NCBI GenBank assembly: GCA_045599945.1
Contig: JAZRWY010000011.1
Location: forward strand, 1-14,878
Direction of reading: 5' to 3'
DNA length: 14,878 nt
Source of the DNA: UMGS973 sp045599945
Lineage (GTDB): Bacteria; Bacillota; Clostridia; Peptostreptococcales; Anaerovoracaceae
A model generated the notes under the pieces. That model did not search any database. It worked only from the letters and a program-made list of their open reading frames with translations, and was not told the origin of the DNA. Each line of letters opens with the position of its first letter. Position 1 is the first letter of the stretch. The position numbers were made by a program, and so were the translations under genes. This document shows, in pieces, positions 1 to 6,834 of the stretch.

Positions 1-427
1 GAGCAACCTTGTCATCCAGACCAAGCTCCTGAGGACCGCAGAGCATTCCAAAGCTTTCCACGCCTCTTAATTTTCCCTTGGTGATCTTGACACCGCCTTC
101 TACCTTCGGCTGTCCGTGAAGAGGTCCCGGGATTCTGCTGTTATGCATTGCTACAGGAACGACAGCTCCTTCAAATACATTGGTTGCACCTGTTACAATC
201 TGAACCGGCTCCTCCTGACCAACATCCAGCTGACATACTACCAGCTTATCTGCATCAGGATGCTTTTCAATCTTTACGATTCTTCCAACTTTAACATTTT
301 CTATTCCTTCACCTACAGCTTCACATGTTTCCAGATTGGAACCTGACATGATCATTGCATCGCAGAACTCCTGATCTGAAACATTCACTTCTGTATAGTC
401 TTTTAACCATTCTAATGATACTAACAT
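1..427 (-). CDS. pheT: Phenylalanyl-tRNA synthetase beta subunit, N-terminal part (cut by window edge)
   Basis: This is the beginning of PheT, the beta subunit of the cytoplasmic alpha2-beta2 enzyme that charges tRNA-Phe. I translated about 142 codons; the rest lies beyond position 1. The N-terminus reads MLVSLEWLKDYTEV, the usual start of bacterial PheT. Residues about 45-70 (VGRIVKIEKHPDADKLVVCQ) are the EMAP-like tRNA-binding OB-fold, with the family's HPDADKL motif, followed by the IVTGATN segment. The ATG at 427 is supported by a good Shine-Dalgarno sequence (TAGGAGGTAG) seven bases upstream. It begins 11 bp after the pheS stop, so the two subunits are surely cotranscribed. Only the incompleteness limits the call. 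Confidence 0.96.
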   Translation of the reverse strand, partial: MLVSLEWLKDYTEVNVSDQEFCDAMIMSGSNLETCEAVGEGIENVKVGRIVKIEKHPDADKLVVCQLDVGQEEPVQIVTGATNVFEGAVVPVAMHNSRIPGPLHGQPKVEGGVKITKGKLRGVESFGMLCGPQELGLDDKVA

Positions 428-438
428 CTGCCTACCTC

Positions 439-1500
439 CTACTTGAACTGATTAATGAATCTCATATCGTTTTCATAAAGAAGTCTGATATCGTCGATTC
501 CATACTTGAGCATTGCGATTCTCTCTACGCCCATGCCGAATGCAAAGCCGGTATATTTTTCCGTATCAATTCCGCCAACTTTCAGTACATTCGGATGAAC
601 CATGCCGCATCCCAGAATTTCAATCCAGCCGGATCCCTTACATACTCTGCAGCCTTTTCCGCCGCACTTGAAGCAGGATACATCCATTTCTGCACTCGGT
701 TCTGTAAATGGGAAATGGTGCGGTCTGAACTTTGTGCTGACATTTGAACCAAACATTTCCTTTGCAAAGGTGTCCAGCACGCCCTTTAAGTCGGCCATTG
801 TGATTCCTTCATCTACAACAAGTCCTTCCACCTGATGGAACATCGGTGAATGTGTGGCATCCGGTGTATCGCATCTGAAGCATCTGCCCGGTGAAATTAC
901 CATAATCGGTGGCTTCTTCTTCAGCAGGGTACGGACCTGTACCGGTGATGTCTGCGTTCTCAGCAGGAGAGTATCCGGCGCAAAATCACCATTCTGCTCT
1001 CTTGTTCTTTCGTTATCTATGTAAAAGGTATCTGTCATGTCTCTTGCAGGATGACTTGGCTCTGCATTCAGCGAATCGAAATTATGGAATACATCTTCCA
1101 CTTCAGGACCCTCTGCAATGGAGAAACCCATGGATTTAAATACTCTGGATATCTCATCAATGGTGATGGAGATCGGATGTCTGGAGCCAAGGATGATATC
1201 TCTGCCCGGTTCTGTTACATCGATTCTTTCCTTTTCAAACTTTGCAGCCTGTGCCTTTACTTTTACTTCATCCAGTTTTTCTTTGATGAGCGCTTCAATT
1301 TCACTTCTCGTTTCATTTGCATGCTGTCCGAATTCTTTTCTTTCTTCCGGAGCAAGGCTCTTCATTCCGCGAAGAATCTCTGTCATCTTTCCCTTTTTCC
1401 CAAGAAGTTTTACTCTGACTTCATCAACCTCGGCAATGGAACCTGCCTGCTGAAGTTTTTCTTTTGCCTCTTCTAAAATTACTTTTAACTGTTCCTGCAT
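439..1500 (-). CDS. pheS: Phenylalanyl-tRNA synthetase alpha subunit
   Basis: PheS is the catalytic alpha subunit of PheRS and attaches phenylalanine to tRNA-Phe. The 353-residue protein has the N-terminal coiled-coil arm (about 1-90) and then the class II core. This includes GPEVEDVFHNFDSLN (131-145), the HPARDMTDTFY segment (150-160), the motif 2 region RCFRCDTPDATHSPMFHQVEG (206-226) and motif 3 GFAFGMGVERIAMLKYGIDD (318-337). It is slightly longer than the usual 340 or so residues. Four cysteines at 276, 279, 284 and 287 form a knuckle-like CxxC-x4-CxxC pattern, which I have seen in clostridial PheS but not in the shorter enzymes. The start overlaps the end of the upstream methylase gene by 16 bp, with a GGAG Shine-Dalgarno sequence inside that gene. 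pheT follows after 11 bp. Confidence 0.97.
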   Translation of the reverse strand: MQEQLKVILEEAKEKLQQAGSIAEVDEVRVKLLGKKGKMTEILRGMKSLAPEERKEFGQHANETRSEIEALIKEKLDEVKVKAQAAKFEKERIDVTEPGRDIILGSRHPISITIDEISRVFKSMGFSIAEGPEVEDVFHNFDSLNAEPSHPARDMTDTFYIDNERTREQNGDFAPDTLLLRTQTSPVQVRTLLKKKPPIMVISPGRCFRCDTPDATHSPMFHQVEGLVVDEGITMADLKGVLDTFAKEMFGSNVSTKFRPHHFPFTEPSAEMDVSCFKCGGKGCRVCKGSGWIEILGCGMVHPNVLKVGGIDTEKYTGFAFGMGVERIAMLKYGIDDIRLLYENDMRFINQFK

Positions 1501-2276
1501 TTTTCATTCTCCTGTCTTATGGTTTCATAAATAAGTATTCCCGCTGCCACGGAAGCATTCAGTGATTCAATGCTTCCCTTCATTGGGATTTTTATTTTCA
1601 TATCGCACGCCGCCAGAAATTCATCAGACATTCCATTTCCTTCATTCCCGATGACCAATGCAATATTATCTGTCATATCCACATCATAGTAGTAGTTTTC
1701 CGTGTCAAAGCATGTTCCTGTCAGTTGCTTCTCCATGCTTTTGAGAAGCTCTATCGCCTCACCTGTCTGAAGACCATCGATAATCTTCACCCGAAACAGG
1801 GAGCCTGCAGCAGACCTTACCACCTTTGGCGAATAGATGTCGGCAGTGCCCTTCACTGCTAAGACCGCTCCATATCCGGCAGCATCACATGTCCTGATGA
1901 TCGTCCCGATATTTCCCGGATCCTGCAGCCTGTCCAGAACCAGAATATTTCCGGAAATGCCGGATAGTTCCTGTGCAGCAGGCTTTTCCACTACCGCTGC
2001 AATTCCTTGAGAGGTCTCCGTCAGAGCAAGCTTTGAAAACAGCTTTTCCTCTACGACATGGGCCTCTTCCAGGGCAGTTCCGAAAAGTGACCGGTAGTCC
2101 TCCAGCTTATCTTCCCGGACGGCAGTCATTCTGATCCGGGCGCCATTCCTGAGAGCTTCCTCAAACAGATTCTCGCCTTCAATAATGTATAGGCCTTCTT
2201 TGTCCCGGTATTTTCTCATCTGCAGCCTGCCAAATATCCTGAATATTTTATTGTCTGCTGATGTAATTCTTCTCAT
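1485..2276 (-). CDS. ysgA: TrmH/SpoU-family RNA 2'-O-methyltransferase (YsgA/RlmB-like)
   Basis: A 263-residue SPOUT-class methyltransferase expected to methylate a ribose 2'-OH of rRNA or tRNA using S-adenosylmethionine. The N-terminal substrate-binding domain (about 1-100) has the typical YIIEGENLFEEAL segment (30-42). The C-terminal knotted SpoU domain carries all three motifs: LDRLQDPGNIGTIIRTCDAAG (114-134, with the N and R used in catalysis), ALVIGNEGNGMS (206-217) and IPMKGSIESLNASVAAGI (230-247). The exact target base cannot be read from sequence. In Bacillus the homologue ysgA also sits directly before pheST, which supports the assignment. It overlaps pheS by 16 bp. The Shine-Dalgarno sequence is weak (GTGGG, about nine bases from the ATG), and a terminator hairpin ends only about 20 bp upstream. 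No promoter is evident in the 54-bp gap before it. Confidence 0.9.
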   Translation of the reverse strand: MRRITSADNKIFRIFGRLQMRKYRDKEGLYIIEGENLFEEALRNGARIRMTAVREDKLEDYRSLFGTALEEAHVVEEKLFSKLALTETSQGIAAVVEKPAAQELSGISGNILVLDRLQDPGNIGTIIRTCDAAGYGAVLAVKGTADIYSPKVVRSAAGSLFRVKIIDGLQTGEAIELLKSMEKQLTGTCFDTENYYYDVDMTDNIALVIGNEGNGMSDEFLAACDMKIKIPMKGSIESLNASVAAGILIYETIRQENEKCRNS

Positions 2277-2281
2277 ATCTC

Positions 2282-2320
2282 AAAAACCCACAAAAAGCCG
2301 GCATGAAAACCGGCTCTTTT
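2282..2320 (-). terminator. Intrinsic terminator after ftsZ
   Basis: Read on the minus strand, AGCCGG (2315-2310) pairs with CCGGCT (2301-2296) around an 8-base loop, followed by TTTTTG and a second T-run at 2286-2282. Flanking A and T runs can extend the stem, so the structure could also terminate plus-strand transcripts. It begins 11 bases after the ftsZ stop codon and marks the end of the dcw transcription unit. Confidence 0.85.
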
Positions 2321-2330
2321 GTTGCCTCAT

Positions 2331-3428
2331 CTATTTTCTTAAGAAGAATGGAATTGCGAAATCAGATCCTTCTTCCTCCTCCTGCTCTGCAGGTGGTTCT
2401 TCTGCTGTTTCGACTTCTTCTTCCTTTTCTTCCGGTTCTTCTGTTTCTTCTGCCTTTACTCTATCTCCGTCAAATCCTGTTGCAATGACTGTTACAACCA
2501 GCTCGTCCTGAAGGTCTTCTTTTACAGTTGCACCAAAGATAATGATTGCATCCGGATCTGCTGCATCGGCAATGCTTTCTGCAACTTCATTTGCTTCCAG
2601 CATTCCAAGGTCATATCCGCCTGTAATGTTCAGAAGAACAGCTCTTGCACCCTTGACATCTGTCTCAAGCAGCGGGCTCTTGATTGCATTTTCTACTGCC
2701 TCTGCCACTCTTTCGTCTCCGGTACCGCGTCCGATACCCATATGTGCAACGCCTCTGTCTCCCATGACAGTCTTTACATCTGCAAAGTCGAGGTTGATCA
2801 GTGCTGCATCGGAAATCAGATCGGAGATGCCCTGTACCCCCTGTCTTAAAACGTCATCTGCCATTTTAAATGCATCTGTCATCTTTGTATTCTTGTCTGC
2901 AATGGTCAGCAGCTTGTCATTTGGAACAACAACCAGGGAGTCCACATAGCTTTCCAGGAACTGTGTTCCAAGATCTGCATGCTGCGCTCTCTTTTTCCCT
3001 TCAAATCTGAAAGGCTTTGTAACAACACCAACCGTAAGTGCTCCCAGGTCTCTTGCCACCTTTGCAATGATTGGTGCTGCACCGGTTCCTGTTCCTCCGC
3101 CCATTCCTGCAGTGACGAATACCATGTCAGCTCCTGCAAGGAATTTGCGGATATCATCGATGTTTTCTTCTGCTGCCTGCTGACCGATGGAAGGATTTGC
3201 TCCTGCCCCAAGTCCCTTTGTCAGTTTTTCACCAATCTGAAGCTTTGTATCTGCTGATGATTTTGCGAGAACCTGACTGTCTGTATTTATTGCGATGAAT
3301 TCAACTCCCTGTAATCCAGCTTCGATCATTCTGTCAACTGCATTACATCCTGCGCCGCCTACTCCGACTACCTTAATCACAGCTGAATTCTTTTCTTCAC
3401 TGTCAAACTGTAATATAGAATTTGTCAT
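2331..3428 (-). CDS. ftsZ: Cell division GTPase FtsZ
   Basis: FtsZ is the tubulin homologue that polymerises with GTP into the Z-ring at midcell. The 365-residue protein shows the nucleotide-binding GVGGAGCNAVDRM (22-34), the tubulin signature GGGTGTGAAP (110-119), the T7 synergy loop NLDFADV (212-218, catalytic D214 and D217) and the GIGRGTGDERVAEAV segment. The C-terminal linker (about 325-355) is short and extremely rich in glutamate. It leads to the C-terminal peptide DFAIPFFLRK, the docking site for FtsA, SepF or ZapA-type partners. I chose the ATG at 3428 because the protein then begins MTNSILQF and a GGGAGG Shine-Dalgarno sequence lies nine bases upstream. The open frame continues 14 codons further but lacks a ribosome site. 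The gene has its own likely promoter in the gap after ftsQ, and a terminator follows. No ftsA is present beside it. Confidence 0.98.
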   Translation of the reverse strand: MTNSILQFDSEEKNSAVIKVVGVGGAGCNAVDRMIEAGLQGVEFIAINTDSQVLAKSSADTKLQIGEKLTKGLGAGANPSIGQQAAEENIDDIRKFLAGADMVFVTAGMGGGTGTGAAPIIAKVARDLGALTVGVVTKPFRFEGKKRAQHADLGTQFLESYVDSLVVVPNDKLLTIADKNTKMTDAFKMADDVLRQGVQGISDLISDAALINLDFADVKTVMGDRGVAHMGIGRGTGDERVAEAVENAIKSPLLETDVKGARAVLLNITGGYDLGMLEANEVAESIADAADPDAIIIFGATVKEDLQDELVVTVIATGFDGDRVKAEETEEPEEKEEEVETAEEPPAEQEEEEGSDFAIPFFLRK

Positions 3429-3437
3429 ATTCACATT

Positions 3438-3443
3438 CCTCCC
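3438..3443 (-). promoter_or_regulatory. Ribosome binding site fixing the ftsZ start
   Basis: GGGAGG on the minus strand, nine bases before the ATG at 3428. An intervening ATG is followed at once by TGA, so it cannot serve as the start. This supports the 365-residue form over the longer open frame. Confidence 0.75.
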
Positions 3444-3458
3444 GATTATACTCACTGA

Positions 3459-3487
3459 ATTATACCACATTTTATACTTTCATGCAC
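3459..3487 (-). promoter_or_regulatory. Likely ftsZ promoter with extended -10
   Basis: On the minus strand a perfect TATAAT (3464-3459) is preceded by TGG, making an extended -10 element. A weak -35 (GTGCAT, 3487-3482) lies 17 bp further upstream. Transcription would begin near 3452, about 25 bases before the ftsZ ATG. A CACTA-TATT-TAGTG inverted repeat (3485-3498) overlaps the -35 edge and could be an operator. A second TATAAT closer to the gene would start transcription inside the Shine-Dalgarno sequence and is less likely to be used. Confidence 0.55.
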
Positions 3488-3521
3488 TATATTTAGTGGT
3501 TTTTTACACATTTTTTTACCA

Positions 3522-4523
3522 TTACGGTCTAAATACGCAATAATCATCTTTTCCTACAGATATTCTTCCATGCTTAATCCCTTTTTCATAGATGTCATAG
3601 AGAACTGCTTCCATTTTTCCGCTCTTGATACAGTGCTCGATATCCTCCGGAAGACCTTTGATGAAAAGCTTTTTCTTGATATAGGCATAACACACATTAT
3701 TCTTTACTTTTATGGACGTATATGAAATGGTGGATTTTGCAGACGCATTAATCAGAGACAGGGTATTATTGAAAGACTTTGCCTCCTGGATTTCCAGCGC
3801 CTCACCTTCTTCTCCCCTGCGTACCGTAAATCCTGTTATCACAGGAATCTCCTTCGGCTTTTCCGTCGTAACTCTAAGCACATAGCCGGAGCTGTCCATG
3901 ACATAATAGTTTTTATCACAGAAAACTGCACCTCTCTCCTCGCTTTCAACAATACGGATGATTAACGTGGACGGCAGTTTTTTTTCAATCTCTGCATCAG
4001 CTATGTATGGATCATTCACCAGAAGCTTGATCATTGCCTTCTTGTGAACGCTAAAGATGTTTACACCCTTTTCGGCCCCGCAGATTTCCTTTACCTGGGC
4101 CTTCGTGTAATAGTCATTTCCTGCCACTTTTATGCTATCGATCAGAAAAAAATCGGAACGTGCAAAAATCACAAGCCCGATGGCGAGTACAATCAGAATG
4201 GCAATGGCAGGTCCTGCAATCTTCTTTACCCGTCTCTTTCTCACTCTCTTCTTCTGTCTTTTTTCTCTCTTTTTCTCTTCTCTGGATTTTACTTCATCCT
4301 CAATCTGTTTTGCGAGCCCTTCCCGTTCCGGTTCGGAATCCGCATCTTCTTCCGGCTTTTCTTCGGTATCTGGTATCTCATTCTTCGAAAAGACAATGGT
4401 CTTCGAAAAATCCCCTTCCATCTCCGGGACTTCTTCCGGAACATCCTCTACAGGAATGATGTCTTCCTCCAGCTCTTCCGGTTCCACCGGAGCGACCTCT
4501 ATTGTATTCTTTCTGTCATCCAT
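3522..4523 (-). CDS. ftsQ: Cell division protein FtsQ/DivIB
   Basis: FtsQ (DivIB in Gram-positives) is a bitopic membrane protein that scaffolds the divisome with FtsL and DivIC and helps activate septal peptidoglycan synthesis. The 333-residue protein has a long cytoplasmic tail of about 101 residues: a strongly acidic part (1-79), then a dense Lys/Arg block (81-101). One transmembrane helix follows (about 102-121). Outside lies the POTRA domain (about 124-193; FFLIDSIKVAGNDYYTKAQV), then the beta domain ending at 333. The ATG at 4523 follows a GGGG Shine-Dalgarno core at seven bases; the open frame upstream has only a TTG and no ribosome site. Family sequence similarity is low, but the POTRA pattern and the place between murG and ftsZ make the call firm. 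It has its own promoter. Confidence 0.92.
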   Translation of the reverse strand: MDDRKNTIEVAPVEPEELEEDIIPVEDVPEEVPEMEGDFSKTIVFSKNEIPDTEEKPEEDADSEPEREGLAKQIEDEVKSREEKKREKRQKKRVRKRRVKKIAGPAIAILIVLAIGLVIFARSDFFLIDSIKVAGNDYYTKAQVKEICGAEKGVNIFSVHKKAMIKLLVNDPYIADAEIEKKLPSTLIIRIVESEERGAVFCDKNYYVMDSSGYVLRVTTEKPKEIPVITGFTVRRGEEGEALEIQEAKSFNNTLSLINASAKSTISYTSIKVKNNVCYAYIKKKLFIKGLPEDIEHCIKSGKMEAVLYDIYEKGIKHGRISVGKDDYCVFRP

Positions 4524-4561
4524 ATGAAATCCCCTACAATTCAAAAACTACTTAACAATTA

Positions 4562-4591
4562 ATTTTAATATCTACACATCATTCCTGTCAA
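4562..4591 (-). promoter_or_regulatory. Likely sigma-A promoter for ftsQ-ftsZ
   Basis: The minus strand shows a perfect -35 TTGACA (4591-4586), an 18-bp spacer and -10 TAAAAT (4567-4562, five of six matches). Transcription would start near 4555, about 30 bases before the ftsQ ATG. It lies in the 106-bp gap after murG, one of the few real gaps in the cluster, and suggests ftsQ and ftsZ can be expressed apart from the upstream genes. Confidence 0.65.
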
Positions 4592-4629
4592 TATGATTAG
4601 AAAAAACTACCTGGTACAGCGGACGCAGG

Positions 4630-5718
4630 CTATCCGAATATTTCATGGTAAATAATCTCCGCAGAATCCATGACCGCACAGCCATTCGCTTTTTTCCCCA
4701 TTTCTTCCGCAATTTCCGGATGCGCTCTGAGTCTCATGATTTCAGAAACCAGGTTTTCATCCGCAAGTTCCTTTTCCTCAATCAATATCGCTCCACCGGC
4801 ATCAGCAACTGCCTTTGCATTATGATACTGGTGATTTCCCGTTACATTTGGAGAAGGAATCAGTATCGCCGCTTTGGAGCATGCTGTAATTTCCGCCAGG
4901 CTAAGTGCTCCTGCCCGCGAGATGACAACATCTGCTGCAATCAGATATTTGTCCATCGGATCAATATATCTCATGACATGTATGTTATCTCTGCAATCAT
5001 AACCGTCAAGTTCCATCATGATCGCCTCATGGTATACATCACCGGTTCCAAAGTACAGGCTTACATGATCCATTCCGTTCACCTCTTTCAGAACGGAAAC
5101 CATGGCCGTATTGATTCTTCCTGCACCTCTTGAGCCTCCAAATGACAGTATGACAAATTCATCCTTTCCAATTCCAAGAGCCTCTCTTGCTTCTTCTTTT
5201 GTTGTTGTGAAGAAACTCTTTCTGACCGGATTGCCGGTGAGAACGTGCTTTTCAGGTTCCTTAAAGAACTGTGCTGCTCTTTCAAATCCAAGAAACACCT
5301 TATCCACATGCTGTTCCAGCATTCTGTTTGTCATGCCAGGAAAAGCATTGGATTCATGGATGTATGCCTTGATTCCGGCCTTATGCGCGGCTCTCACAAC
5401 CGGCCCGCAGACATATCCTCCGGTTCCGATGACATAATCCGGAGCAAAGTCCTTCATGATTTTCTTCGACTGCATATTCCCCTTTGCAAGGTCCGCTGCC
5501 GTCTTAAATGCCTTGATTGGATTTCTGCGGTCAAATCCGCTGACTGTAATAAAATCTATATCATATCCGCTTTTCGGGACCAGAGTCTTTTCCAGACCTT
5601 TTTCCGTTCCGACAAACAGAATCTCTGCATCTTCATGATATTCCCTAATTTTATCCGCAATCGCAATTGCAGGATAGATATGGCCACCTGTTCCGCCGCC
5701 TGTCATTAATACCTTCAT
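4630..5718 (-). CDS. murG: UDP-GlcNAc:lipid I N-acetylglucosaminyltransferase MurG
   Basis: MurG adds GlcNAc to lipid I on the inner face of the membrane, making lipid II. The 362-residue GT-B fold protein has the N-terminal glycine loop MTGGGTGGHIYPA (5-17), GTGGYVCGP (98-106) and HESNAFPGMTNR (121-132). The C-terminal domain has the second glycine-rich loop FGGSRGAGRIN (193-203) and the UDP-GlcNAc site SRAGALSLAEI (267-277), with the downstream NHQYHNAKAV segment. The start at 5718 gives the canonical MKVLMTGGG terminus and has a GAGAGG Shine-Dalgarno sequence seven bases upstream; nine further codons are open but have no support. It begins 4 bp after the ftsW stop. Confidence 0.97.
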   Translation of the reverse strand: MKVLMTGGGTGGHIYPAIAIADKIREYHEDAEILFVGTEKGLEKTLVPKSGYDIDFITVSGFDRRNPIKAFKTAADLAKGNMQSKKIMKDFAPDYVIGTGGYVCGPVVRAAHKAGIKAYIHESNAFPGMTNRMLEQHVDKVFLGFERAAQFFKEPEKHVLTGNPVRKSFFTTTKEEAREALGIGKDEFVILSFGGSRGAGRINTAMVSVLKEVNGMDHVSLYFGTGDVYHEAIMMELDGYDCRDNIHVMRYIDPMDKYLIAADVVISRAGALSLAEITACSKAAILIPSPNVTGNHQYHNAKAVADAGGAILIEEKELADENLVSEIMRLRAHPEIAEEMGKKANGCAVMDSAEIIYHEIFG

Positions 5719-5722
5719 TGGT

Positions 5723-6832
5723 CTACCTCTCTGAATGATGTGCAATGTTCAGCATGATTCCCATGCATGAACAGAATATGATCAGTGAATTACCTCCATA
5801 GCTGATAAACGGAAGCGCCACCCCCGTCGGTGGCATGGATGATGTTACAATCGCCATGTTGAATATTACCTGTATGGCAAGCATCGCAGTAATCCCGGAT
5901 CCAAGCAGCATGCTGAATCTGTCCGGCGCATTGATGCAGATATGGATCATTCTCCATATGAGCAGCAGATATGCAAGCATCAGAATCGCCACTCCTACAA
6001 AGCCCAGTTCCTCTCCGATGGTTGCAAGAATGAAATCGGTATGCGGTTCAGGGATGTATAGATTCTTCTGAAGTCCTTTTCCCAGTCCTGCGCCTATGAG
6101 TCCTCCCGAACCCATGGCAAATAGTCCCTGAACTACCTGGTAGCCATCTCCCAATGGGTCATCAAACGGATGAAGAAAACTCATGACACGCTTTAATTTA
6201 TATCCTCCCTCGTGGAAGATATATGCTATGCCTCCTGCTATTCCAGCCACAAATGCAACGGCAACCCACCGCATCGAAAGGCCGGCAACAAACATGATGG
6301 CACATGCAATCAAAACAACCGTAACTGCTGTTGACATGTTCGGCTGCATCATAATAAGCACTGCCATGGCACCTGTAATCACTGCAATGAACAGAAGCGA
6401 ACCTATTTTTGTAATTCTCTTCGGGTCTGCCGCAAAGTATGCCGAAGCAAAAAGTATGATGGACGGCTTTGCAATCTCTCCCGGCATCAGTGTAAACAGT
6501 TTGAGGTCAATCCATCTTGTCGCTCCGTTTACTGTCTTTCCAAGACCTGGTACAAACACAAGGCCAAGAAGGATCAGGGTGATGATTACAAGCGGAAGCG
6601 CTACCTTCTTGTATTCCTTATAATTAATCCTGGAACATATGAGCATGCCAACCATGCCCGCTGCTGCATAAATGCAGTCTCTGATCAGAAAATGATATGC
6701 ATTTCCAGTCTTCGACAGGGCATAGTAATAACTGGAGCTGAATACCATGATTACACCGAATATGGTAAGACCCAGTGTCAGTATAATGATCCAGAAATCT
6801 CCATTTTTTCTTGTATTTCTAAGAATCTCCAT
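5723..6832 (-). CDS. ftsW: Septal peptidoglycan glycosyltransferase FtsW (SEDS family; SpoVE-like)
   Basis: A SEDS-family polytopic membrane protein that polymerises lipid II into glycan strands with a partner class B PBP, here most likely the SpoVD-like protein of the same cluster. The 369-residue protein has about ten hydrophobic segments. It keeps the SEDS hallmarks NGATRWI (102-108), the extracellular loop IPEPHTDFILATIGEELG (260-277) with the catalytic aspartate at 266, and the C-terminal PPTGVALPFISYGGNSL (334-350). The common QPDxGT motif reads QPNMST (163-168), a variant I associate with clostridial members. FtsW, RodA and SpoVE are hard to separate by sequence; the position between murD and murG favours FtsW/SpoVE. 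It starts 2 bp after the murD stop, with a GGAG ribosome site overlapping the murD end. Confidence 0.94.
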   Translation of the reverse strand: MEILRNTRKNGDFWIIILTLGLTIFGVIMVFSSSYYYALSKTGNAYHFLIRDCIYAAAGMVGMLICSRINYKEYKKVALPLVIITLILLGLVFVPGLGKTVNGATRWIDLKLFTLMPGEIAKPSIILFASAYFAADPKRITKIGSLLFIAVITGAMAVLIMMQPNMSTAVTVVLIACAIMFVAGLSMRWVAVAFVAGIAGGIAYIFHEGGYKLKRVMSFLHPFDDPLGDGYQVVQGLFAMGSGGLIGAGLGKGLQKNLYIPEPHTDFILATIGEELGFVGVAILMLAYLLLIWRMIHICINAPDRFSMLLGSGITAMLAIQVIFNMAIVTSSMPPTGVALPFISYGGNSLIIFCSCMGIMLNIAHHSER

Positions 6833-6834
6833 GA

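Noticed and set aside
602..1476. Plus-strand open frames opposite pheS
   Set aside because: They are antisense shadows of a clear pheS, with no recognisable domain and low-complexity composition.
3485..3510. Plus-strand terminator (CACTA stem followed by T-run) in the ftsQ-ftsZ gap
   Set aside because: The stem is five AT-rich pairs and no plus-strand gene precedes it. It is noted instead as a possible operator at the ftsZ promoter.
4044..4562. A 172-residue plus-strand open frame opposite ftsQ
   Set aside because: It lies entirely over a supported gene, is rich in Phe, Leu and Ser as expected from the complement of acidic and basic codons, and has no family motif.
4601..4629. Possible terminator after murG (CCTG...CAGG then six T residues on the minus strand)
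   Set aside because: The stem is only four pairs with a 12-base loop, too weak to call. The T-run alone is not evidence.
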